64,000 nt of DNA from Bin80 sp965116685 (lineage in GTDB: Bacteria > Bacteroidota > Rhodothermia > Rhodothermales > Bin80): assembly GCA_965116685.1 (NCBI GenBank), contig OZ220707.1:2418001-2482000 (forward strand). The letters are read 5' to 3'. Of this stretch, positions 47,404-55,566 are shown piece after piece. The notes below the pieces were generated by a model, which worked only from the letters and a program-made list of their open reading frames with translations, had not been told where the DNA came from and did no database searches. Position numbers and translations under genes: made by a program. Position 1 is the stretch's first letter; the number at the start of each line of letters is the position of its first letter.

Positions 47404-48598
47404 ATATAATAGCACAGCAGGTTCCTCAGCCGGGCCTTATCCTTCTGTTGAACCTAACCTTCAATTACTATGCTATCCCCACCCCCTTCTTCTCGGACGC
47501 GTTACTTTATCGGACTGGACGTTCACCGTGCCACGATTGCATCGTGCGTTTATGATGCGGACCTGCGGCGTTTCTGTGATGAGCGGGAGTTTTCCGCACA
47601 AAAGCCGGAACGTCTGTCCCAATTTGTGGCATCAATGCGGTCTAAATACGATGATTTCCGTTGTTGCTACGAAGCGTCTTTTTGCGGCACGGCGCTCTAC
47701 GAAGCGCTGACTGTCCTGGGCGTTGATTGTGCCATCATTGCGCCGGGTTCTATTCCACGGCGCACTGGGGATCGAATTAAAACAGACCGGCGCGATGCCA
47801 GGAAGCTGGCCGAGTACTTTGCGGCGGGTCTTTTGAGCGAATGTTTTATTCTGGATTCGGAATTGAGATCTGTCTGGAGTCTGGTCAGGAGTCGTGAAGC
47901 GCTGATGAAGAATCTCCACCGATCTAAAATGCAAGTCATTCATTTTTTGCATGGCCGTGGACACAGCTATAATGCAGGAGGAAACTGGACGCAAAAGTTT
48001 ATGGTTTGGATCAATAAGGTCGAACTGGATCAGCCCAACGACGCGCAGGTATTACAGGGAAACCTGGCGGATATTACCTATATCCAGTCACGGGTTCGGG
48101 AGGTGGAACAGCAGATACGGACTGCGTCCGAGTCCATCAGGTTTCAGGAACCGATCCGGATTCTGCAAGGCTTTCGCGGCATTGGACGGATTACGGCCAT
48201 GCAACTGGTCTGCGAGATCGGTGACTTTCGGCGGTTTGAAAAACCGACCGCCCTGATGGCCTATCTGGGACTGATTCCATCTCAGCGTTCATCGGGGAAC
48301 ACCGTTCGGTCTGGTTCGATCACCAAGACCGGAAATGTTCATGCGCGGAAAGCCTTGGTGAGTGCAGCCTGGAAATACATACACTATCCCCGGATCAGTG
48401 TATCCCTTGCTGAACGGCAGAAGCAATGCAGTGCCCGAACCGTGGCCATTAGCCAGCGAGCACAAAAACGTTTACACCAACGATATCAAGCACTGACCCA
48501 ACGAAAGCCGCCCAAAGTCGCGGTGGTTGCACTTGCCCGCGAACTGGGCGGCTTTCTATGGGAGGCCATGCAATCCCCCGTTCAGACTGCATGAGTCA
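47404..48598 (+). mobile_element. IS110-family element, copy 1
   Basis: The left end is set where sequence shared with copy 2 begins (ATATAATAGCA at 47404; copy 2 equivalent near 50155). About 65 bp of shared leader, including GCCGGGCCTTAT, precedes the transposase. The right end is unclear: 4 nt after the transposase stop lies the stop codon of a small hydrophobic ORF on the other strand, and related sequence also follows copy 2. No terminal inverted repeat was seen, as usual for IS110 elements. Confidence 0.6.
47470..48594 (+). CDS. IS110-family transposase (DEDD recombinase)
   Basis: A 374-residue recombinase of the IS110 family, which in characterised members is guided by a bridge RNA made from the element's non-coding end. 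The RuvC-like acidic residues are seen in GLDVHRATIA (Asp), CYEASFCG (Glu) and KTDRRDARKLA (two Asp). The C-terminal Tnp20 part contains LGLIPSQRSSGNTVRSGSIT with the catalytic-type Ser. The frame is intact. Copy 2 (48949-50082) is about two-thirds identical by eye. Confidence 0.93.
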   Translation: MLSPPPSSRTRYFIGLDVHRATIASCVYDADLRRFCDEREFSAQKPERLSQFVASMRSKYDDFRCCYEASFCGTALYEALTVLGVDCAIIAPGSIPRRTGDRIKTDRRDARKLAEYFAAGLLSECFILDSELRSVWSLVRSREALMKNLHRSKMQVIHFLHGRGHSYNAGGNWTQKFMVWINKVELDQPNDAQVLQGNLADITYIQSRVREVEQQIRTASESIRFQEPIRILQGFRGIGRITAMQLVCEIGDFRRFEKPTALMAYLGLIPSQRSSGNTVRSGSITKTGNVHARKALVSAAWKYIHYPRISVSLAERQKQCSARTVAISQRAQKRLHQRYQALTQRKPPKVAVVALARELGGFLWEAMQSPVQTA

Positions 48599-48770
48599 TC
48601 AATACGACAGAATAGCCACGCAGAAGGATCCCCAAGCAAAGATGGAGAGTCCATGTCCCCCCTTTTCGGTAGCGGTTACCGCGAGCCCGAGTAAAAAGAT
48701 AATGGCAGCTCCGACGAATTCAAATATTGAGCATTATGGCCTATGGCCTAGCATGCGTACACCAGATTGA
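48599..48770 (-). pseudogene. Small hydrophobic membrane-protein ORF, frameshifted copy
   Basis: Read on the minus strand, the 3' part encodes EFVGAAIIFLLGLAVTATEK and then GGHGLSIFAWGSFCVAILSY before a TGA at 48599-48601: one membrane segment plus a short tail, about 46 residues in all. Its 5' end matches the truncated plus-strand copy at 47323-47409, but one extra base near 48726 shifts the frame and the first ATG is altered. Further fragments of the same sequence appear on the plus strand at about 48785-48825 and 48888-48935. It may be a host gene targeted by IS110 or a passenger of the element. Confidence 0.5.
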
Positions 48771-48948
48771 TCAGCCGTCGCAATTGCTCAAGGATCCTTC
48801 TTCGTGGCTATCTGTCCTACGATTATAACAAAATGTAACCTAAAATAATACATATCACCCGTTATTGGAACCTGCTATACTACACCAGGGGGGAGCATGG
48901 GTCCTCCATCTTGCTTGGGGGGCCTTCCCCATGATAATCTGCATGGAT
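48771..48948. repeat. Outer right arm of the inverted repeat and ORF fragments
   Basis: The complement of 48800-48905 follows the order of motifs seen at 47164-47250 (CCCCTGGTGTAG, then CAGGTTCC, GATATGTA and TTACATTTT). It also holds two degenerate fragments of the small hydrophobic ORF. No intact gene is present. Confidence 0.5.
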
Positions 48949-50082
48949 TCATTTCGCTGACACGGGTTGCATGGCTGCCCACAGGAAGCCGACCAGTTCG
49001 CGAGCGATCGCGACCACTGCAACTTTTGGGGGTTTGCTTTTTTTGGTCAGGGTCAAATAGCGCTTGTACAGACGTCGCTCTGCCCGCTGACAGATTACAA
49101 CGGTTTGTGCACTGCAGTTTTGTCGACGTTCTTTCAGGGATGCACTGCTCCGGGGAGAGTAAATATACTTCCAGGCGGCTTGAACCAATGTTTTCCGAGC
49201 ATGTGTGTATTGCCGGTCTTTGTGATGGACCCGTGACGAATTGTATTTCCCGATGAACGCTGAGAAGGAATCAGCCCCAGCCACGCCATCAATTCCGTTG
49301 GGCGTTCAAATCGGCTAAAGTCAACGATTTCACAAATTAATTGCATGGATGAAATCAGTCCGATACCGCGAAAGCCCTGCAAAATCTGAATCGATTCGCC
49401 GAACCTTGACGTGGCAGCCGTCTGCCGAATCTGCTGCTCTACCTCTCGGATACGAGTCTCAATAAATTCAATCTCTGTCAGATATCCCCGCAATACGTAA
49501 TCATCGTTCGGCTGATCTAACTCCAACTTGTTGATCCAGGTCATGAATTTCTGAGTCCAGTAATCGCCGGTCGTATACGTATGTCCCTGGGAGCGCAAAA
49601 GAAAAATCGCGCGCATTTTCGCCCGGTGTAAATTGGTCATCATTCCCGCACGACTACGCACTAGATTCCGGGCCGATTCAACTTCTCGGTCTGGAATAAA
49701 ACATTCGGTCAGCAAACCCGCTGCAAAATACTCGGCTAACTTCCGAGCATCCCGACGATCCGTTTTAATTCGATCCCCAGAGCGACGAGGGATCGAGCCC
49801 GGCGCAATGACCGCACAGTCAACCCCCAATTCCTCAAGTGCATTGTAGAGCACATATTCGCAGGAAGATGCCTCGTAACAACTACGGAATTTGCCGTACT
49901 GCGTATGAACGTGTTTGACGAAGAAACGCAATTTTTTCGGGTCGTGAGCCGAAAACTCCGCTTCATAACAGCAATGGCGAGCGCCAGAATCATAGACGCA
50001 CGCCGCAATCGTGTCGCGGTGAACATCTAATCCAGCAACGTAACGGGGTTGACAATAAAGAAGCACTTGTTTCAGATAGCAT
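48949..50082 (-). pseudogene. IS110-family transposase, copy 2, frameshifted
   Basis: Minus-strand copy of the IS110 transposase. Frame A runs 50066-49134 and carries the DEDD residues (GLDVHRDTIA, CYEASSC, KTDRRDARKLA) and the LGLIPSQRSSGNT region. At about 49200, after KTGNTH, homology passes to frame B, which ends at 48949 (ARKTLVQAAWKYI to GFLWAAMQ). The lesion reads ACACACAT where copy 1 would predict ACACAT, so an extra CA dinucleotide is the likely cause. The 5' end is also altered: the ATG matching that of copy 1 (50082) is out of frame with frame A, which would have to start at GTG 50066. Confidence 0.85.
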
Positions 50083-50157
50083 GAGGAGTAAAGGTTGGTT
50101 CATCAGTTCCAGGATAATAAGGCCCGGCCGAGAAACCCGTCATGCTATGATATCTAT
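50083..50157 (-). mobile_element. Left-end leader of IS110 copy 2
   Basis: The complement of 50083-50157 aligns with the leader of copy 1 (47402-47469): both begin AGATAT-A/C-ATAGCA and share GCCGGGCCTTAT and an ATGCTATC at the start codon. This marks the element boundary near 50157. Confidence 0.6.
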
Positions 50158-50258
50158 AGAAAACGAACTGGAGGAAGCCTTGATCGGGCATCTTGAGAGT
50201 TTTCTACCGAGTCGATTTCTTAATATTTTGTCCAGCAACTACAAGTTTATTATCCATT

Positions 50259-50340
50259 CAATGCTCATTTTAATGCTGACCAGCATTGAAATGAGCATTA
50301 AATCAATTTCAATGCTCATTTCAATGCTAACGCAGCATTA
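50259..50340. repeat. Cluster of alternating palindromic 18-mers
   Basis: The unit AATGCTCATTTCAATGCT occurs forward (50260-50277, one base different), inverted (50282-50299) and forward again (50311-50328), with a final half-unit AGCATT at 50334-50339. The first pair makes an 18-bp stem with a 4-nt loop. It sits 7 bp after the stop of the minus-strand AlbA_2 gene, so it could act as its terminator, an operator or a recombination target. A plus-strand frame reads through it without any recognisable protein. Confidence 0.8.
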
Positions 50341-50346
50341 ACGGTA

Positions 50347-52056
50347 TCATTTCTTGAACTCATGTCGTGCATGTCTCCCTCGTCCTGGATGTTGAAGATC
50401 GGTGTTCTCTTGTCGCAACTCGGTCATCAACCTAAGCACCTGATTCCGATCAAAGCGGGTGACATGTCGGATTTCTTTATTGCTCAAGCCCGGTTCACCC
50501 CGACGGGCACGCTCCATCAGAATGCTCAGCACTCGGGTTTTAGCGGCTTCCCAATCAATGCGTCGGCGTACTTCACCTTGACCGCCTTCAGCCAGGCGGT
50601 TGTATAGGTCCGGGTGGATACACCAGTAGGTTCCTCGTCCCTTGCCGCCGTGCTCTATGTAACCCGCTGACTCCATATCCGAGAGTCTCTCGCGGATTTC
50701 GGGCTCATTTCGTTGGCAAAGGGCCGCGGCTGTACCGGTATCTATCTCCGGGTACTGAAGCAGGTACTGCAACAGTAACAGTTTGTCCACACTCAGGTTG
50801 CGCCCGTGCTCACTCTCCTCGGCTACGAACAGGCGAAAAGCAGCATTCAGGTTCCTTTTGGGAAAGCCAACCAAAACAGATTCGCCAATTTCGCGGATAT
50901 AAGGTGGATCCTTGCCTTCAATAAGCAAGGCGGAAAACATACGGTTTATCCCCAAGTTGCTGCGGTTGACAAGGCGCAGACGAGTTAGCGCCTCAACCAG
51001 CAAAGGGTTTCTGGCAGCGGGATGATGATGAAGAATATTGTCGGACGTAATGCCGGCGATAAAACCGCCGTTGTTACTGAATTCCAGCCTGTTGAGAAAC
51101 AGTTTGACCATCACCGGCCCCGCTATGCGCAGGTCAGCGTGGCAGAACGCATTCATCAACGCTTCCCGCACGACAATTTCTGGCCAGGTGCGATATTCAT
51201 AGTGGAACATGCCCTGTTTGTAGGTGGTGATGGGATTGAAGGGCACCAGCAGTTCTTCGATGCGCTGTACAGATAATGGTAAAGCGCTGATGCAATCTTC
51301 TCTGACCCCATAGTCGGTATCGGAAATCATCTGCAGAAAGGTCCAGTTATGACCGGACAGGTATTCTCGGATAGCGGCTTCGGTCCCTGCCAGCAGGATT
51401 GCAGCCCGAGTGAGTTTACCGTGTCTGATCAGTCCAAGCGTGGCAAGCAACTCTGCATCGGAGAGTCGGAGCAAATCATCTGGGGCTCTCTCCTTGCGAG
51501 CCTGATTCCGGAGAGTTTCTACCGCCGTGGCAGACAGCAGTGCGGCATCCACCTTGGCTACGGGTTCTGCGGTGTAGTCGGTTTCGCCTGTTTCTACGCC
51601 TATTTTTCGCCTCAACGTGCCAGTTAACGGTACACAATCCTTGCTGATGCGAATCGTGCCTCGACCAGCGGTATCCGTGTAGGGTGGTATGCCGGGGTAG
51701 ATTTGCATCAACAGCAAACGGCCAGTGCCCTCAGGTACAGCCAGTTCTTCAAATACCGGGGTTATCTTAGGGTCGGTCTGGTCATACACTGCTTTTTTGA
51801 GCAGGTTCGAGTCGATTTCCGGTGGCACACCCAGAATGGCGTGGTCACGGCCCCGAACTCGATCTGCCACGCCGAATATGACGGTGCCACCGCCACCATT
51901 GGCCATGCACACCGCCATCTGCACGACTGTTTTTACGGCGTCATCCCGACTTTTTGGTTCCCACTGTTTGAAGTCTAGATCCTGATCCTCCAAGTCGTCA
52001 GCGACGCAATGATCCAGTTCTGCAAGCAGCGTTTCGATATTGGCGGCGGTTCGCAT
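50347..52056 (-). CDS. AlbA_2/Schlafen-type ATP-binding protein, RecG-C-like
   Basis: A 569-residue protein with an N-terminal AlbA_2 (Schlafen-like) domain (DQDLDFKQWEP, then MANGGGGTVIFGVAD), a GHKL-type ATPase segment (VVREALMNAFCHADLRIAG) and C-terminal winged-helix parts. Members are common in defence islands and as DNA- or RNA-binding regulators; the biochemical role is usually not known. It follows the NACHT-like gene on the same strand after a 223-bp gap, so it may or may not be part of that operon. The gap holds nothing recognisable. Confidence 0.85.
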   Translation of the reverse strand: MRTAANIETLLAELDHCVADDLEDQDLDFKQWEPKSRDDAVKTVVQMAVCMANGGGGTVIFGVADRVRGRDHAILGVPPEIDSNLLKKAVYDQTDPKITPVFEELAVPEGTGRLLLMQIYPGIPPYTDTAGRGTIRISKDCVPLTGTLRRKIGVETGETDYTAEPVAKVDAALLSATAVETLRNQARKERAPDDLLRLSDAELLATLGLIRHGKLTRAAILLAGTEAAIREYLSGHNWTFLQMISDTDYGVREDCISALPLSVQRIEELLVPFNPITTYKQGMFHYEYRTWPEIVVREALMNAFCHADLRIAGPVMVKLFLNRLEFSNNGGFIAGITSDNILHHHPAARNPLLVEALTRLRLVNRSNLGINRMFSALLIEGKDPPYIREIGESVLVGFPKRNLNAAFRLFVAEESEHGRNLSVDKLLLLQYLLQYPEIDTGTAAALCQRNEPEIRERLSDMESAGYIEHGGKGRGTYWCIHPDLYNRLAEGGQGEVRRRIDWEAAKTRVLSILMERARRGEPGLSNKEIRHVTRFDRNQVLRLMTELRQENTDLQHPGRGRHARHEFKK

Positions 52057-52279
52057 GATTTAGTAGCCTTTTATTCCGTATTATTTACTTAGAGCACAAT
52101 AGTACCACGAAGCTAGGATTTCTCCGTGTTTTCTCCAGCGGAGGACGCAGATCTCCAGAATTTCGGAGTGTCGTACACCGATTTGCCATAGCGAAGAAAT
52201 CGGCTTTTTGTAGATTCTGTGATACGGCCGAGTTTTCTAGATTGTGGAGTACTGGTTCGGTTGTTAAGAAGGACTCAAT

Positions 52280-54565
52280 TCAATGATTTGATGCGTTCGC
52301 GATAAACTGCTCAAACGTGCTCCCCGAGTTTTCCACGAGCTTGTCTATCTCAGACAAGGGCACCGTTAGGCGGTATCTGCACCTGTTGGGGCTGGGGATA
52401 GTCTCTATAAGGTTGGCTTTCTGAAGTTTTGGTAGGATGTTGTTTAAGAAATTACTGTATTGTGTACCGATTCGTGTACGCACAGTACTTTCTGCCACAA
52501 CAGTTGACCGAGCGAACATTCGAATAAACCGCAGGGCTATTTTTATATCCGTGTCCATCTCTGTGGGGTCTGACTGTTCAGAGAGGGTATCCTGCTGAGA
52601 TTCAAGGATAAATCCGTGGTTTTTGAGTACAGCTCTCACCCTGTCCGGGTTAAAAAATTTCCTGTACTCCCCATCTACATTATTGCCAACGGATACGGAG
52701 TCGAAAGAGCATGCTTCATCAAACATTGTCTCACTCAGGTTGTGCTCACCATTCAGCGCCAGTTCTACAAAACGACAGTTTTCAAAGGTGCAGTCGTAGA
52801 TCGTTGAATTGGAAAGGCTGGTCGAATTAAAAAAGGAATTTGATACCTTCAGATTCTTGATCTTGCGCTGTTCCAAGGCATTTTCCGGGAAACTCACCCC
52901 AGTAATCGAATGAGTGATTTGTGTACGCTCAGCTAATTTCAGCATCAATGCACCACAGTTCTCCCGAATGTAGGAAACATGCTGTTGGCCTCGTGGCAAC
53001 TGATGAAGGTATTCAATTAGCTTTTTTGATCTCAGGGTTGAAGTATCCAAAGAGGTAAGGTAGCGGACAACCTCCTCAATCACCGGATTGGATAGCTGAC
53101 GAGCATCAAGAATCAGCCTCGCATTTGAATCACTCCTTGAATCCATGGCCCGAGCTAAAGCCTGCCCCAAATAGAATGCCTGGAAGTCTTCGTGATCAAA
53201 CCGTATCCGCTTGATGGAGCCTGCGGAATCATCGAGGCGCAGTAGAGAATGATCATTAATGCGGTCACTTATTTGCCGTAGTACAGACGGTGTCTTATCC
53301 TTTTCTTCGGCAAAAATTTGAACAACAAGCCTAACAACGTCAAGGCCAATGGCTTCGACCCCGTTGACCCACATTTCTAAGGCCAATTGTGAGAGTAACT
53401 CATGATGTTCATCTAAAGTGAGCAGGGGTTTTCCTGTGCCTGAGCCATCAATCCATTTATATCTCATTTCTCGTTCAACGATATTCTCGACAAAATCGAA
53501 AAAATAGTCAGTCTGTGAATGACCTAATCGTTGTAAAAATTTATCAAGATCTTTTTCCTCTTCGGCTACATCTAGTAGTCTATGTACAAGTACTGCTCTC
53601 GTCAACGCTGGATGATCCTCTTTGCTTGATCTATCTGATGCTAATCTATCTAATACCTTGTCATATAGGTCTTGGGGCTTTGAGAAATTTCGTTTTTCTG
53701 CATACTTTAGAAATACCTCACGGCTCCAACGATTCAGTGTGAATTGGTGAATTTCCAAATAATGTTTTGATCGAACTGAATCAAGCAATTTTGCCTGGGA
53801 TCTCAGGGAAGAATCAAAGTATGCCTTTCTGGCCGCGACCAACAATGTACCTTTGGAGGACAATTGATCTACCAAGTGGCCTATGGCTAACATAGCTTCA
53901 CCAGATTTATTTTGAGCGAGCATTTCCTCATAGCCATCAAAAGCAGGTATAATTACCCCCATCTTGACTAGTTCAAGAAACGAATCGTAGTACAAAAATG
54001 AGAAGCGATATCGATTTGAAAGCGATGCAATTACAGCATCATCTAAACGCAGAAACGGAGCTCCCCCTAGGGGAATTGGCAAAATAAGAGTATGAGCTTT
54101 TTTATTCTGGAATGCTTTTGCTTGTTCAACAGATATTTTTTCAATTAATGATGTTTTCCCTTCCCCTGCATTGGAAGTCAAAAAATATATTGTAGTGATG
54201 CCAACCCGTTTTTCACTTAGCTGGGAAAGAAGCTTCTCTCTTGCGTTAGCATAGTCACTCTCTGTTTTACAGTCCAAGTCCAACAGTTTTCCGCTGGGAG
54301 ATACGTAGTGTTCAGGAGGGGAAACAGAGGAGATTATTCGACTAGCAAGGCGATCAAGTTTAGCGAGGTAAGAACAGATCCACTCTTTTGCGGACCATTT
54401 AATCTCATCATGGTAAACTAAAACTCCATCTGGGGTTTCTTCGATTTTTACCTCAACATCCATACCTCGAATCCCAAGAATGAAAGTCCCATCTGTATCC
54501 CAGGCAAGTTCGCTGTTCTCATCCACAAATGTGGTAACAATACGTTTAAAGTCTTCGAATTCCAT
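52280..54565 (-). CDS. NACHT-like STAND NTPase with pentapeptide-like and winged-helix C-terminus
   Basis: A 761-residue protein. Residues 1-90 form an unrecognised alpha/beta N-terminal domain. A P-loop follows: Walker A SNAGEGKTS (131-139) and a NACHT-style Walker B PAFDGYEEM (Asp210, Glu213, Glu214). A long helical region fits the winged-helix and sensor parts of STAND ATPases. At about 560-640 lies a short series of pentapeptide-like turns (FFNSTSLSNSTIYDCTFENC), and the end (about 665-745) resembles a winged helix (VRTRIGTQYSNFLNNILPKL). STAND NTPases of this kind sense phage or stress and switch on an effector. The gene starts 15 nt after a NYN nuclease gene, so the two probably form one operon. 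The exact family was not identified. Confidence 0.75.
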   Translation of the reverse strand: MEFEDFKRIVTTFVDENSELAWDTDGTFILGIRGMDVEVKIEETPDGVLVYHDEIKWSAKEWICSYLAKLDRLASRIISSVSPPEHYVSPSGKLLDLDCKTESDYANAREKLLSQLSEKRVGITTIYFLTSNAGEGKTSLIEKISVEQAKAFQNKKAHTLILPIPLGGAPFLRLDDAVIASLSNRYRFSFLYYDSFLELVKMGVIIPAFDGYEEMLAQNKSGEAMLAIGHLVDQLSSKGTLLVAARKAYFDSSLRSQAKLLDSVRSKHYLEIHQFTLNRWSREVFLKYAEKRNFSKPQDLYDKVLDRLASDRSSKEDHPALTRAVLVHRLLDVAEEEKDLDKFLQRLGHSQTDYFFDFVENIVEREMRYKWIDGSGTGKPLLTLDEHHELLSQLALEMWVNGVEAIGLDVVRLVVQIFAEEKDKTPSVLRQISDRINDHSLLRLDDSAGSIKRIRFDHEDFQAFYLGQALARAMDSRSDSNARLILDARQLSNPVIEEVVRYLTSLDTSTLRSKKLIEYLHQLPRGQQHVSYIRENCGALMLKLAERTQITHSITGVSFPENALEQRKIKNLKVSNSFFNSTSLSNSTIYDCTFENCRFVELALNGEHNLSETMFDEACSFDSVSVGNNVDGEYRKFFNPDRVRAVLKNHGFILESQQDTLSEQSDPTEMDTDIKIALRFIRMFARSTVVAESTVRTRIGTQYSNFLNNILPKLQKANLIETIPSPNRCRYRLTVPLSEIDKLVENSGSTFEQFIANASNH

Positions 54566-54580
54566 ATTGAAAATGGGTGG

Positions 54581-55282
54581 CTACAATGTTACGAGAGTAT
54601 AGTTTTGGGTAGATAGTCGCTCGTATGGGTTTTTCCAGCGTCGCGGACTCTTTGGAATAACATGTGTGATGAGAGCACTTTGCAGCAAGGCATATCGGAT
54701 ACCTGGCCACATATCATCATCTCCAGATACTAATACCAGATGTTCTTGATGATGGATTGCGTAATGTATCAGATCAACAACGATCATAGAATCGACTAGT
54801 TTCTGCTCTGCTTGATAAAATGCTGCTTCTGGTGTTACATTGCAATTCGCTTGCGGACAAAGATCATTGTCGACGAAGGAAGTCACATCTTTAATTCGAC
54901 AATTTCGAGGCTCTGTACATTCCCCAAGCGGGAAACGCTTCACGCTAAACTCTGGTTTAGATCGCAGTCTGAATGTGTGTGTAAAATCATGTCGAGGATC
55001 ACATGCGAGTGCTCGTGCCAATTCAGTGCTGATGATCACTTTGCCGTGGTTAGTGGTTGAATGGGCTAAAGGAAAATGGTCATTGATTTGCTTTTGCAGT
55101 CGTTGAGCCTTATATGACAACGTTTTTTCTTTTAGCCAACCTCCATACAGTCGGCAGGAGATTCTATTGATAGGATCCTGAGTTGGAAAGTCAAGTTTAG
55201 CCAGTAGTATTTCTATAACCTGACGCAAATTTGCCTTCATTAAACGTCTCGGAAGATTGTCGTAGTCAATCAGGAGAATCAT
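54581..55282 (-). CDS. NYN-domain (PIN-like) nuclease
   Basis: A 233-residue protein with the NYN/LabA-type fold of PIN-like RNases. The acidic metal-binding residues are in place: LLIDYDNL (Asp6, Asp8), KLVDSMIVVDL (Asp164, Asp170) and LVSGDDDMWPGI (Asp188-190). Between strands is an insert with four Cys (122, 128, 142, 147; Cys-x5-Cys and Cys-x4-Cys), which could bind zinc. It is the first gene of a two-gene operon with the NACHT-like NTPase. NYN proteins usually cut RNA, so RNA degradation under control of the NTPase is a reasonable hypothesis; nothing in the sequence proves it. Confidence 0.85.
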   Translation of the reverse strand: MILLIDYDNLPRRLMKANLRQVIEILLAKLDFPTQDPINRISCRLYGGWLKEKTLSYKAQRLQKQINDHFPLAHSTTNHGKVIISTELARALACDPRHDFTHTFRLRSKPEFSVKRFPLGECTEPRNCRIKDVTSFVDNDLCPQANCNVTPEAAFYQAEQKLVDSMIVVDLIHYAIHHQEHLVLVSGDDDMWPGIRYALLQSALITHVIPKSPRRWKNPYERLSTQNYTLVTL

Positions 55283-55351
55283 GTAAAACGAGACGTTCTT
55301 TCTGTTGGATCGGTATTGGTAACAGCAATTGTTCGATAGAGGTGAAGCGTG

Positions 55352-55371
55352 ACCCTATGTTGCCGTAGGGT
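55352..55371. promoter_or_regulatory. Inverted repeat upstream of the NYN-NTPase operon
   Basis: ACCCTA (55352-55357) and TAGGGT (55366-55371) are separated by 8 nt, about 70 bp upstream of the NYN start codon. The symmetry and position suggest an operator or a leader hairpin. No clear -33/-7 promoter could be placed. The remaining spacer (55283-55566) holds no gene. Confidence 0.4.
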
Positions 55372-55566
55372 GCAGTTTCTTCACTTGAGCCTCAGGGGGA
55401 AAATAGACTAATAATCGGCAAATCGAGTGGGTAAAAGGCGAATATGGCACAGACAATTCTATCCAAGAACCATCTCCAGATAGGTTGCAAGTGACAACTT
55501 GTAATGGATAAAGTATTGGGTTTCCGGTTAGCAATGTTGACCTATAGGTCAGTGTTGATCATGAGA

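Noticed and set aside
47404..47469. Confident bridge-RNA gene in the IS110 left end
   Set aside because: Only about 65 bp of leader is shared between the copies, shorter than known IS110 bridge-RNA regions, and no structure could be drawn with confidence.
50081..50341. 86-codon plus-strand frame as a gene
   Set aside because: Its first part (ENELEEALIGHLESFL) faintly recalls the C-terminal part of DUF1016/YhcG proteins, but the rest is translation of the palindromic repeats and the start lies in the IS110 end.
52056..52280. AlbA_2 gene as a certain third member of the NYN-NTPase operon
   Set aside because: It is on the same strand but 223 bp downstream with no sign of coupling, so membership is left open.
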